Shown: one piece after another, positions 46,845 through 55,365 of the stretch
Layout: each line of letters starts with the position of its first letter
Position numbering within the stretch: the stretch's first letter is position 1
Origin: Gemmatimonadaceae bacterium
GTDB taxonomy: Bacteria; Gemmatimonadota; Gemmatimonadetes; Gemmatimonadales; Gemmatimonadaceae
Reading direction: 5' to 3'
Assembly: GCA_019186945.1 (NCBI GenBank)
Contig: JABAQJ010000005.1
Coordinates: 62,001-126,000, forward strand
DNA length: 64,000 bases
Position numbers and translations under genes: made by a program
Notes under the pieces: generated by a model
What the model was told of the DNA's origin: nothing
Seen by the model: the letters and a program-made list of their open reading frames with translations, nothing else
The model's database searches: none

Positions 46845-48146
46845 CTATGGAATACCGAAGTTGGTCCGCGTCGCATAGCTGACGCGTAGCCTGGGACGCA
46901 GCGCCGGCGCCGCCCGAGTCGAGTAGAACTGCAACTCGATCGGCGACTGCCCCTCCCGTGTCGCCCGCAGGACGATCGCGCGTTGCGAAGTGTTGGTCCC
47001 GGTGGTCGCCCACGCCCTGAGCACCGTGACCATCTCCAGCTGTCGGAGACCGCTGTCCGCGGGCGTGTACTGCACGGAGTCGAACCCGCTCAGCATGGCG
47101 ACCAGGTACGCCGAGCGCGAGAGATCCGTAACCTCCGTTCCCGCCGTCACGAACTCCGGCTGCACTGTGAACTTCGTCGACGTATCGATGACGCGAACAG
47201 GATGCTGCACGGCGAGCAGCGTGGCGCGCAGCACCGTCGACGAGTCGATGATCTTCGAGGGGATGTCGAAACGCAGAAACGCGCGCCGACCCTCCAGACC
47301 GCCGACGCTCAACAAGTCGCCGGCTACAGGCACCTGCGGGGATCTGAAGACCACCTGATAGTCCGTCAGGTCTCCAGACAGCTCGAGGTTGTCTGTCGGC
47401 GTCATCGATCTCGGGACGACGCTGATGCTTTTCACCGCGGTATCGGCCGGCTGCGGATCGAATCTCACTACTGCGCCCGTTCCTGCATTCACCGTCCCCA
47501 CCAGGAGCGCTACCGGATCTGCACTCGTCACTTGAATGCCCACGCGCAGACGTCGGCCGCTCAGGATTTTCGACAGAACCACGCCATTGTCCAGCGGAAT
47601 GAACGTCGTGTCCTTGATCTGGCTGGTGTCGAGCATTGCCTCGTTGATGAGGCGGTCCGCGCGAAAGACCTTGCGAATCGCTTCGAGCGATGTATCAGGC
47701 GCAGTCGTGTCCACATCGAAGAAGCTGAAGCGGACCGGTGCCGTGTACGTGGACCGGGTGCGGTCGATGACGAGGACAATCCCCGCGCTGTCGATGGCGG
47801 TTATCGTGGAATCGATTCCCGAGCTGCTGGTGAACTTGGTGAGCAGTGTATCGAAACGGATCACGCCGCGGACGTCGACCGTGTCTCCCCGCGTCGCCAG
47901 ATAGAGCGACTGTTCGGCCCCCCTCAGCGGAAACCCGGCGACCGTGGTATCCATGACGATCGCATCCAGGACGGTGTCCCGCACCACGACGTTCTGGTTG
48001 GGACACAGAACCGGACAGGCAGCCCCGGTGTCGAGCGATTCGTTGCAACCGGCAATCAGCGCCACGCCAGCCAACGCCACGATGGGAATCCAGCGAACGT
48101 TAGGCAAGACGGGCAACGCTCCCTTCGATATCGAAGCTATCGACAA
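46845..48146 (-). CDS. Exported lipoprotein of unknown function
   Basis: This 433-residue product has a lipobox ALAGVALIAGC (Cys about residue 34) and Cys-rich CPVLCPNQ soon after. The remainder is beta-rich with many Asp-Thr and Val-Asp pairs, and has a region like a jelly-roll adhesion domain near the C-terminus (RAFLRFDIPSKIID, STVLRATLLAVQHPV). No family was recognised. The ATG at 48146 overlaps the EutN-like gene by 47 bases. A TTG at 48107 preceded by AGGGAG gives a shorter signal peptide and is equally plausible. Confidence 0.68.
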   Translation of the reverse strand: MSIASISKGALPVLPNVRWIPIVALAGVALIAGCNESLDTGAACPVLCPNQNVVVRDTVLDAIVMDTTVAGFPLRGAEQSLYLATRGDTVDVRGVIRFDTLLTKFTSSSGIDSTITAIDSAGIVLVIDRTRSTYTAPVRFSFFDVDTTAPDTSLEAIRKVFRADRLINEAMLDTSQIKDTTFIPLDNGVVLSKILSGRRLRVGIQVTSADPVALLVGTVNAGTGAVVRFDPQPADTAVKSISVVPRSMTPTDNLELSGDLTDYQVVFRSPQVPVAGDLLSVGGLEGRRAFLRFDIPSKIIDSSTVLRATLLAVQHPVRVIDTSTKFTVQPEFVTAGTEVTDLSRSAYLVAMLSGFDSVQYTPADSGLRQLEMVTVLRAWATTGTNTSQRAIVLRATREGQSPIELQFYSTRAAPALRPRLRVSYATRTNFGIP

Positions 48147-48387
48147 TGGCCATGATCACGGCATCCACCGGTTTGTCCCTGGTCGCGGGCGTAAGCCGCG
48201 CTGAACTCCCACTCGCATACAAGACCACTTCGTGCAACCCGGCCCCGACGCTGTCCACCGCAACCACGTACCCCCCTTCCCGCTCCAGCGCCGGCGAAAG
48301 GTTCTCCACCACAAGCAACTTCAACGAATCCAGTGACGCGTCCTTGCGCGTACACCACACGGTCCCGACAACGCGTCCGAGTTTCAT
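48100..48387 (-). CDS. EutN/CcmL-family microcompartment vertex protein (orphan)
   Basis: The predicted 95-residue protein begins MKLGRVVGTVWCTRKDASLD and has LKLLVVENL, YVVAVDSVGAGLHEVVLYA, SGSSARLT and PVDAVIMAIVDSFDIE. These are the core strands and the SGSSAR loop of the pentameric vertex proteins that cap bacterial microcompartments and carboxysomes. No hexameric BMC-domain shell gene and no encapsulation peptide was recognised in the window. It overlaps cdd by four bases and is cotranscribed with deoB and cdd, both nucleoside-salvage enzymes. Confidence 0.88.
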   Translation of the reverse strand: MKLGRVVGTVWCTRKDASLDSLKLLVVENLSPALEREGGYVVAVDSVGAGLHEVVLYASGSSARLTPATRDKPVDAVIMAIVDSFDIEGSVARLA

Positions 48388-48851
48388 GAATGGCTGAGCG
48401 TAGCCGACGTGAACGGGTGCGCCAGCAGTTCCGCCAGCCGCCAGTGTGCGCTGGCGCCGCCCGCAGTGATGCTTACGATTTCCAACGAAGGCGCGAATTC
48501 CACGAGTACCTGCCGGCATATCCCGCAGGGCGGCGTCGGCTCGTCGGCCTCCGTCGCCACCACCAGCGTGGAGAACTCGCGCTCGCCGTTGGCGATCGCG
48601 CTCGCCAACGCGCTCCGCTCCGCACACAAACCCGCGGGAAATACGCTGTTCTCGACGTTGCAGCCGGCGAAAATGCCGCCGGCAGCGCCCACGAGCGCGG
48701 CACCTACCCGAAAGCTCGAGTACGGCGCGTAGGCATTGCGCAGCGCAGAGAAGGCCGCGTCCCGCGCGGACAAAAGTTGCTGTTGTGACGTCAGACCACG
48801 ATCTCCGGAAGAAACGACTGCCCGCGCCCTCGCCAGACCAGACCGAACCAC
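48384..48851 (-). CDS. cdd: Cytidine deaminase
   Basis: The predicted protein has NAYAPYSSFRVGAAL, AGCNVENSVFPAGLCAERSA with the zinc Cys and catalytic Glu, and TPPCGICRQVLVEF with the other two zinc Cys. This is the homotetrameric type. It deaminates cytidine and deoxycytidine. The only standard start in frame, a GTG at 48851, would overlap deoB by 61 bases and give 155 residues. The usual family start falls near a CTG (48794) or TTG (48773), so the true amino end is uncertain. The gene lies in the deoB-eutN cluster. Confidence 0.9.
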   Translation of the reverse strand: MVRSGLARARAVVSSGDRGLTSQQQLLSARDAAFSALRNAYAPYSSFRVGAALVGAAGGIFAGCNVENSVFPAGLCAERSALASAIANGEREFSTLVVATEADEPTPPCGICRQVLVEFAPSLEIVSITAGGASAHWRLAELLAHPFTSATLSHS

Positions 48852-49957
48852 TCCGCGACGGTGGCACCCAAGTCGGAGAACGTCGGTCGCTCACCGATTG
48901 CCCTCGCCCGCACCTGACTGCCGGTAATGAGCACCGGGACGCGCTCCCGCGTGTGATCCGTCGATGGCGTCGTCGGGTCGTTTCCGTGGTCGGCCGTAAT
49001 CGCGAACAGGTCGCGCTCCCTCAGGCGGCCCAGCATGGACGGCAACGCCTCGTCAAACTGACGAAGCGCGCCGTAGAACCCCGCGACATCATTTCGGTGC
49101 CCGTACTGCTGGTCGAAATCTACAAGGTTGGCAAACAAGAGCCCACCGCCCGACCCGTCGAGCCACTCGACTATCGCACGGATGCCCTCCGTATTGTCCG
49201 CAGTGTGTCGCGAGACAATTCCGCGGCCCGCAAACAGGTCATCCACCTTGCCAACCCCGAATCGCGGTATCCCGCCGCGCTCCAGCTCGTCCAGCAGCGT
49301 CGTACCGGTGGGCGCTATCGAGAAATCGCGCCTATTCGGCGTTCGCCGATACTCCCCGGCAGCGCCGAGGAACGGTCGGGCTATGACCCGGGAAACCCCG
49401 TACTCACCTGCCAGCAGGACGCGAGCAACCTCGCAAGCACGATAGAGCTCCTGCAGAGGAATCCATCCCTCATGGGCAGCAACCTGAAACACCGAATCGG
49501 CACTCGTATACACGATCCAGCTACCCGTCTCGGCCTGTTCGGTCGCGAACCGTTCGATCATGGCTGTCCCACTACCGGTGCTGTTGCCCAAGACGCCCCG
49601 ACGGGTTCGTCGCGAGAACTCGGCGACCAAATCCCGCGGGAATCCATTGGGAAAGGTTGGAAACGGTTGCGCCAAGTGGAGTCCCGCGATCTCCCAATGA
49701 CCGGTCGTGCTGTCCTTGCCGGCACTCTGGGGCTGCATCGTCCCCCAGGCAGCCTCCACGTCTCCCTGATTGCTCAGACCGCGAATCGGCGCGCATCGGC
49801 CCAACCCCAAACGGTCCAGACTCGGCAGCATCATGCCCCCGACCGCGTTCGCGATGTTTCCCAGGGTGTCCGAGCCAGCGTCTCCGTATGCCTCGGCGTC
49901 GTGCGCCACACCGATCCCGACTCCATCCAGCACCAGGATGACGGCGCGCCTGTTCAT
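48791..49957 (-). CDS. deoB: Phosphopentomutase
   Basis: The predicted 388-residue protein is an alkaline-phosphatase-superfamily metalloenzyme: AVILVLDGVGIGVAHDAEAY, GSDTLGNIANAVGG, GKDSTTGHWEIAGL, FANLVDFDQQYGHRND and ITADHGNDPTTPSTDHTRE. It interconverts ribose or deoxyribose 1- and 5-phosphates in nucleoside breakdown. The Asp and His metal ligands are all present. The start overlaps the alr stop by ATGA. Confidence 0.95.
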   Translation of the reverse strand: MNRRAVILVLDGVGIGVAHDAEAYGDAGSDTLGNIANAVGGMMLPSLDRLGLGRCAPIRGLSNQGDVEAAWGTMQPQSAGKDSTTGHWEIAGLHLAQPFPTFPNGFPRDLVAEFSRRTRRGVLGNSTGSGTAMIERFATEQAETGSWIVYTSADSVFQVAAHEGWIPLQELYRACEVARVLLAGEYGVSRVIARPFLGAAGEYRRTPNRRDFSIAPTGTTLLDELERGGIPRFGVGKVDDLFAGRGIVSRHTADNTEGIRAIVEWLDGSGGGLLFANLVDFDQQYGHRNDVAGFYGALRQFDEALPSMLGRLRERDLFAITADHGNDPTTPSTDHTRERVPVLITGSQVRARAIGERPTFSDLGATVAEWFGLVWRGRGQSFLPEIVV

Positions 49958-51036
49958 GCCTGGCCTCCGAGGAAGATACGCGGCAGCCGCTGACGCAGTC
50001 CCGCGAGCAGCTCATAGGGTGACATGTCGGCAGTCCGGGCAACTTCATTGACATCGAGGTCTTCGTCACCATCTCGTCCGATGAACGTTGCCATGTCGCC
50101 CACGCGACAGTCGACACCGGTCACATCCAGCATGGTCATGTCCATCGTCACCAAACCAGCCACAGGCACGCGCCTTCCATGCACCAGCGCAGACCCGCGA
50201 TTGCTCAATGCACGACGATAGCCATCGGCATAGCCGAGTGCCGCGGTGGCAATCCGCCGAGTTCCATGCGCACGGTAGGTCGCGGAGTAGCTGACTGTCT
50301 CTCCATCCGGCACGTCCCGGAGGGACACGATCCGCGCCCTGACGCTCACGACCGCCATCGGCCGCACCACGGCACCCTCACCCCCGCCGGCCCCATACAG
50401 GAAGACGCCCGGCCGCACGAGATTCCAGGGCGAGGGTGAGTGACGCTCGAGCCAAGGGCTGCACTCTGCGTGAAGGAGTCCCGGTCGCACCGGAAGCGCG
50501 GCAACTGCCTCGCGGAAGCGTGCCTCCTGCAGCTGAACCGTTTCGTCACCCACGTCTGCGCTGTGGTAATGCGTGCACGCGCCTTCGGGCGGATGGCGAG
50601 CTGCAATCTCCCGAACGTCTCCGACGCAGTTCCAGGGCAGCCCGGCCCGATGCATCCCTGTATCGATGGAAAGGTGCCACGGGGCATCTGACGTGCGGCA
50701 CCACACGGCGATGGCCTGCGGATCGCCAAGGACGGGCGTCAGTCGGCATTGTCGCGCTGCGGGGAAGTCCCATTCGAGCAGCGGCGTCATCACCAGAATT
50801 GGCCGCTCGATCCCAGCTCGGCGCAACGCATCACCCTCGACCACGGTAGCGACGCCATAACCCCATGGATCGAGGCACTCTAGTGCGTGCGCAATCGGGA
50901 TGGCCCCCAGACCGTAGGCATCCGCCTTGATCATGGGCACGATCCGGACCCGTGCCCTCTCGGCCATCACTTGGGCATTATGCGTGAGCGCGCCAAGGTC
51001 GACTTCGACCCAGGCGCGCCGTCGATCTTGGTCCAT
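49954..51036 (-). CDS. alr: Alanine racemase
   Basis: The predicted 360-residue protein has WVEVDLGALTHNAQVMAERA, then MIKADAYGLGAIPIA with the PLP-binding lysine. LSIDTGMHRAGLP, LRPG-like VRPGVFLYGAGG, AALGYADGYRRALSN and MTMLDVTGV of the second domain follow. It supplies D-alanine for peptidoglycan. The ATG at 51036 is 48 bp from the divergent mazG start, so both promoters share that short space. An upstream in-frame stretch is not protein-like. Confidence 0.95.
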   Translation of the reverse strand: MDQDRRRAWVEVDLGALTHNAQVMAERARVRIVPMIKADAYGLGAIPIAHALECLDPWGYGVATVVEGDALRRAGIERPILVMTPLLEWDFPAARQCRLTPVLGDPQAIAVWCRTSDAPWHLSIDTGMHRAGLPWNCVGDVREIAARHPPEGACTHYHSADVGDETVQLQEARFREAVAALPVRPGLLHAECSPWLERHSPSPWNLVRPGVFLYGAGGGEGAVVRPMAVVSVRARIVSLRDVPDGETVSYSATYRAHGTRRIATAALGYADGYRRALSNRGSALVHGRRVPVAGLVTMDMTMLDVTGVDCRVGDMATFIGRDGDEDLDVNEVARTADMSPYELLAGLRQRLPRIFLGGQA

Positions 51037-51084
51037 TGGCGCTCGCAATGCAGGGTCGGTAGTATACGGGGAACGGGGAGACCG

Positions 51085-51855
51085 ATGCAAGCCAAGGCCA
51101 CACTTGAAGATACACTCGCGCTCATGCGCGACCTGCGTGCTCGTTGCGAGTGGGACGCCGCGCAGACGCATGACTCGTTGCGTCCCTACCTGATTGAAGA
51201 AGCCCACGAACTCGACGAAGCCCTTCGTGAGCGGAACGACTCCCGGATTCGGGACGAACTCGGAGACGTTCTCCTTCAGGTCTTGTTTCACTCCGTCGTC
51301 GCGGAGGAACGAGGGGCTTTCGACATGCACGACGTGTCGGCGGGTCTCATCGCCAAGATGAGACATCGGCACCCGCACTTGTACGGCGACGGCGAGAGAC
51401 AGGAGTGGGAGCGCCTGAAGGCGGAGAAGCGCCGTCGGATCGAGGATGGTCTGGCGTCCGGTCTACCGTCTCTGCATCGAGCCCATCGGCTGCAGGATCG
51501 CGCGTCCGGCATCGGCTTCGACTGGGAGGATACAGCCGGTCCTGCCGCCAAGGTCGAAGAGGAACTGCGCGAGGTACGCGCCCATTTGCGCATGGAGCCG
51601 TCTGTCCCGGCAGCCTCGACGAATGCGGAGCTCGAACTGGAGCTCGGCGATCTGTTGTTCGCGGTGGTGAATCTGTGCCGTAAGGCGGGTGTCCATGCTT
51701 CGCTCGCGCTCGACAGGGCCAACGCCAAGTTCGCGCGACGGGTTGCCGCGATCGAGGCCCTGGCGGAGCAGCGCGGGATCGATGTCAGGACCGCCGGGTT
51801 GGCGGTACTGGATGCCTTGTGGAACGAAGCGAAAGCCGCCGAGCGTTTGCGTTAG
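51085..51855 (+). CDS. mazG: Nucleoside triphosphate pyrophosphohydrolase MazG
   Basis: The predicted 256-residue protein has two all-helical NTP-PPase modules. The first shows CEWDAAQTHDSLRPYLIEEA, HELDEAL and RDELGDVLLQVLFHS with the metal Glu and Asp. The second has EELREVRAHL and LELELGDLLFAVVNLCRK. It hydrolyses (d)NTPs to monophosphates, removing abnormal nucleotides. GGGGAG precedes the ATG at 51085, so the in-frame upstream codons are not used. The TAG stop lies inside a CGTTAGGC octamer. Confidence 0.94.
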   Translation: MQAKATLEDTLALMRDLRARCEWDAAQTHDSLRPYLIEEAHELDEALRERNDSRIRDELGDVLLQVLFHSVVAEERGAFDMHDVSAGLIAKMRHRHPHLYGDGERQEWERLKAEKRRRIEDGLASGLPSLHRAHRLQDRASGIGFDWEDTAGPAAKVEEELREVRAHLRMEPSVPAASTNAELELELGDLLFAVVNLCRKAGVHASLALDRANAKFARRVAAIEALAEQRGIDVRTAGLAVLDALWNEAKAAERLR

Positions 51856-51861
51856 GCGGAT

Positions 51862-52413
51862 TCATCGCGGATTGCCCATCTCCCACCTTCCTTCGCCCAG
51901 GAATATCGGGATGGCAACGCCATCGCCGTCATCGTAGAACCGAACCGCACCCGGTGCGAACATCTTCGCGAGGAGAATGATCTGTGCGGTGTGTCCCGAA
52001 AAATGTTCGACGACGTGGTAGATCGCCTCGAAGACCGTCGTTTCGCGCCCCTGTATGGAGCGGCGTTCCGCCAGCTCCGACGGCGTGAGGCCGCGGAGCA
52101 CGCTGTCCGCCTCTCGCAGCGTGGTCGACAGCATCTCGAGCATCTGCGCTGCCGGTGCTCCCCCGCGGGTCGCGAACTCCATGTTCCGTTTGCGGACATC
52201 CGGCTGGCCGCCAATCCCGCCGATGATCCACTGGCGCACATTGCCCGAGAGGTGCAACAAGAGGTTACCCGCGCTGTTGCTGTGCTCGTGTGGTCGCCAC
52301 CACAGCTTCTCCGGCGGCATGGCCTCGACCGCGGCGCGGATCTTCACGGGATACTCGGTACCGAGATAGTACCGGGATCGCTCCAGAAACGATGCGGCAA
52401 GCGATATCGCCAT
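51862..52413 (-). CDS. DinB-family protein (DUF1572-like)
   Basis: The predicted 183-residue protein is a four-helix bundle: SFLERSRYYLGTEYPVKIRA, GNLLLHLSGNVRQWIIGGIG and AIYHVVEHFSGHTAQIILL. The three His in LLLH and HVVEHFSGH form the metal site of the DinB/YfiT superfamily. Such proteins bind nickel or zinc and may transfer thiols or act in detoxification. It faces mazG tail to tail with six bases between, and is four bases after the asnS stop. Its actual substrate is unknown. Confidence 0.82.
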   Translation of the reverse strand: MAISLAASFLERSRYYLGTEYPVKIRAAVEAMPPEKLWWRPHEHSNSAGNLLLHLSGNVRQWIIGGIGGQPDVRKRNMEFATRGGAPAAQMLEMLSTTLREADSVLRGLTPSELAERRSIQGRETTVFEAIYHVVEHFSGHTAQIILLAKMFAPGAVRFYDDGDGVAIPIFLGEGRWEMGNPR

Positions 52414-52417
52414 GGGA

Positions 52418-53719
52418 TCAGGGGCGGAGTCGGTGCATCATGCGCGGGAACGCGATGCACTCGCGGATGTGGGGCGTACCGCAGATCCACGCCACGGTGC
52501 GCTCGAGGCCAAGCCCATACCCGGAGTGCACGAATGACCCGTACCGGCGCAGATCGAGATACCACCCGTAGGCGTCGGCGGGAAGGCCTTCTTCATGTAT
52601 CCGCGCGAGGAGCTTGTCGTAATCGTCCTCTCGCTGCGATCCGCCGATTATCTCTCCATACCCTTCCGGGGCAAGGCAATCGTCGCACAACACGGTGCGC
52701 GGATCGGCTGGATTCTCCTTCATGTAGAACGCCTTCGCCGCCTTCGGATAGTTGCATACGAAGACCGGCGTCTCATGGTCTGCCACGAGGAGCGACTCGT
52801 CCTCCGCCCCCAAGTCATCGCCCCAGGCTATCTCGCTTCCCTTCGCCTGCAGCGCCGATACCGCGTCCGAGTACTCGATGCGCGGAAACGGGCCGCGCAC
52901 TCGCTCCAGTTTCGACACGTCGCGTTCGAGTTCGACGAGTTCGGACTGACGGCGATCGAGAACCCGGCGGACAATGTAGACGAGCATGTCCTCCTGGAGC
53001 TGCATGTTGTCGTTCGTATCGTAAAATGCCATCTCCGGCTCTATCATCCAGAACTCGGTGAGATGCCGTCGCGTCTTGGATTTTTCGGCCCGGAATGTCG
53101 GTCCGAACGTGTAGATCCGGCCCAGCGCCGCCGCCGCGGCCTCCCCATAGAGCTGGCCGGTCTGAGCGAGGTAGGCGAACCCCTCGTCGAAATACTCGGT
53201 TTGAAAGAGCCCGCTGCGCTCCCCTATCGCCGCCGTGAGAATGGGCGTATCGACATGCACGAACTCCCGTTCATAGAAGAAGTCGTGGATCGCCTGCTCG
53301 ATCTCGTGACGCACCCGCATGATCGCCACCTGGCGCGAGGATCTGAGCCAGAGGTGACGGTTGTCCATCAGGAAGTCGATCCCGTGCTCTTTCGGCTGGA
53401 TCGGGTAGTCGATCGGACTGGTGCCCAGAATCTCGATCCCGGCGACGCCCATCTCGTAGCCGCCCGGCGCCCGCGGCTCGGCGCGGACAGCTCCAGTGAC
53501 GGAAAGGGAGGTTTCCAGCGTCAATCGAGAGAACTGCTCCCACACGTCGGCGGCGACCTGCGTCCTGACGACCACACACTGTAACGTGCCGGTGCCATCG
53601 CGCATCACGACAAATGCCACTTTCCCAGATGAGCGCAGGTGCGTGACCCACCCGCGGACGGTGACCATCTCTCCCACATGCCGGGGGAGTTGACTGATAA
53701 GCGAGAGTGGAATAGACAC
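52418..53719 (-). CDS. asnS: Asparaginyl-tRNA synthetase
   Basis: The predicted 433-residue protein is a class IIb synthetase with an OB anticodon-binding domain (VTVRGWVTHLRSSGKVAFVV) and catalytic motifs: FVHVDTPILTAAIGERSG, TFGPTFRAEKSKTRRHLTEF and GYGLGLERTVAWICGTPHIR. The features YLAQTGQLYGE and DDCLAPEGYGEIIGGSQRED fit AsnRS rather than AspRS. It charges tRNA-Asn. Direct repeats lie 13-42 bases upstream of its start. Confidence 0.94.
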   Translation of the reverse strand: MSIPLSLISQLPRHVGEMVTVRGWVTHLRSSGKVAFVVMRDGTGTLQCVVVRTQVAADVWEQFSRLTLETSLSVTGAVRAEPRAPGGYEMGVAGIEILGTSPIDYPIQPKEHGIDFLMDNRHLWLRSSRQVAIMRVRHEIEQAIHDFFYEREFVHVDTPILTAAIGERSGLFQTEYFDEGFAYLAQTGQLYGEAAAAALGRIYTFGPTFRAEKSKTRRHLTEFWMIEPEMAFYDTNDNMQLQEDMLVYIVRRVLDRRQSELVELERDVSKLERVRGPFPRIEYSDAVSALQAKGSEIAWGDDLGAEDESLLVADHETPVFVCNYPKAAKAFYMKENPADPRTVLCDDCLAPEGYGEIIGGSQREDDYDKLLARIHEEGLPADAYGWYLDLRRYGSFVHSGYGLGLERTVAWICGTPHIRECIAFPRMMHRLRP

Positions 53720-53731
53720 AGATGAGAACAG

Positions 53732-53761
53732 AGGTATGAGAAATTCGGCGAAAGGTATGAG
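53732..53761. promoter_or_regulatory. Direct repeats aggtatgag upstream of asnS
   Basis: The nonamer aggtatgag occurs at 53732-53740 and 53753-53761, exactly 21 bp apart, which is two helical turns. A half-match, gatgag, precedes at 53721-53726. The region is the 152-bp space between divergent asnS and a sensor kinase, so a dimeric regulator could control either gene. No known binding motif was matched. Confidence 0.4.
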
Positions 53762-53871
53762 TCGCCTTCGAGGCGTGCAATTGCGGCACGGACTACGTTG
53801 TACGGCATGAACACGGCAGGAAGGTTGCGCTTGGTATCGCGCGCCATCCGTACGCGGCGCGCGGACGGCAC

Positions 53872-55365
53872 ATGACGCTCCGCGTCCGCCTGGCCATTGC
53901 GATTGCGGCCATTGCGCTCGCTCTGGTGGCGCCGCTGCTGGTGTCGGCGCGGTCGCTGCGCGAACTGAGCTCGGACACGGCGAGCCTGCGTGACCGCGAG
54001 TTCGCAGCCACGTTGATTCTGGGCCGCATGCGTGCGTCCGCCCAGGAGGTGTCGCAACGAACCGAGCTGCTGACGCTATTCCCCAGCGACACGACGCGCT
54101 CGGCGTTTCTGGCGCGCCTGACGACGCTCGAGGCTGGGGCCGACACTCTTCAACACCTCACCGGAAGCGCTGGCCTGCTCCGCATCCGAACGACGCTCGA
54201 CGCGCTTCGCGAGGCCACGCCCAGTGTGTACGAACTGGCTCGCCAAGGTCGAACGGCACAAGCGGACTCGCTGGTGGACAAGGTCATGCGCCCCGCCATT
54301 GCCGACGTGCAACGCATGCTCGAAGTGACCGAAGCGACGCTGCAGGACCGCATGCGGGAAGCGGTGCTGGGATTCGGCGCGCTGTCGTCCGAGGCGCGCC
54401 GTTGGTCGGCATTGGCGTTAGGTGCGGCCGCACTGCTCGCATTACTCATCGCCATCTGGCTCGGTCGGTCCATTACCAACCCTCTCGACGAACTCGACCG
54501 GGGCATGCGCGCGGTTGCCGACGGCGACTTCACGCACCACCTGCACGTCGTTGCATCGCGACGCGATGAGTTCGGACGTCTCGCTGCCTCCTACCGCTCG
54601 ATGGCATCGCAATTGAGGGAACTCGACCGGCTGAAGGCCGAGTTCATTTCGGTCGCGTCGCATGACCTCAATACGCCAATCAACGTGATCGGCGGGTACC
54701 TGCAGCTGCTTCAGGAAGGCGTGTACGGCGATGTCACGCCCAGGCAGCGAGAGATCCTGCACACCCTCGGTGCACAGTCGAAGCAGCTGTCACGACTCGT
54801 GCGACAACTGCTCGACGTCAGTCGTTTCGAGGCCGGCGGGGGCAAGCTCGAACTCCGGCCACTCAAGCTGGCGGCGTTCTTTACCGAACTCGAGCGCGCC
54901 TTCCGCGTGCTGGCGCTGCAACGCGATGTCCTGTTCCTCGTGCACCGCGATGCATCCCTTCCGCTCGAGGCCAACTGGGATCTCGAGCGGATCAACGAGG
55001 TCCTGGGAAACATCCTGTCCAACGCGTTCAAGTTCACTCCCAAGGGGGGGACGGTCGAGCTCACCGCGAGCGCAGAGAACGGACACGTGCGCCTGGTGGC
55101 ACGCGACACCGGCGCGGGCATTCCGGCCAACCAGTTGCCGTACATCTTCGAGAAGTTCTACCAGGCGGACAATCAGGAGGTCTCCGGTATCCGTGGCACC
55201 GGACTCGGTCTCGCGATCGCAAAAGGCATCATCGCCGCTCATGGAGGGACGATCTCGGTAGACAGCCAGATCGGTATGGGAACGACGTTCACCATCGTCC
55301 TGCCGGTCCGGGTCTCCGGACCCAGGCGCCTGACGCCGCCGGTACCGGGCAGCACCCTCACATGA
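53872..55365 (+). CDS. HAMP-domain membrane sensor histidine kinase
   Basis: The predicted 497-residue protein has two membrane segments (about 8-24 and 180-198) with a helical periplasmic domain between. A HAMP linker follows (RSITNPLDELDRGMRAVADG). The HisKA motif is FISVASHDLNTPINVIGGYL. The HATPase boxes are NILSNAFKFTPKGG, ARDTGAGIP, FEKFYQADN and GTGLGLAIAKGI. It is a complete orthodox kinase. No response regulator is adjacent. The next gene overlaps it by ATGA and encodes a lipoprotein, an arrangement seen for QseE-QseG. Confidence 0.93.
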   Translation: MTLRVRLAIAIAAIALALVAPLLVSARSLRELSSDTASLRDREFAATLILGRMRASAQEVSQRTELLTLFPSDTTRSAFLARLTTLEAGADTLQHLTGSAGLLRIRTTLDALREATPSVYELARQGRTAQADSLVDKVMRPAIADVQRMLEVTEATLQDRMREAVLGFGALSSEARRWSALALGAAALLALLIAIWLGRSITNPLDELDRGMRAVADGDFTHHLHVVASRRDEFGRLAASYRSMASQLRELDRLKAEFISVASHDLNTPINVIGGYLQLLQEGVYGDVTPRQREILHTLGAQSKQLSRLVRQLLDVSRFEAGGGKLELRPLKLAAFFTELERAFRVLALQRDVLFLVHRDASLPLEANWDLERINEVLGNILSNAFKFTPKGGTVELTASAENGHVRLVARDTGAGIPANQLPYIFEKFYQADNQEVSGIRGTGLGLAIAKGIIAAHGGTISVDSQIGMGTTFTIVLPVRVSGPRRLTPPVPGSTLT

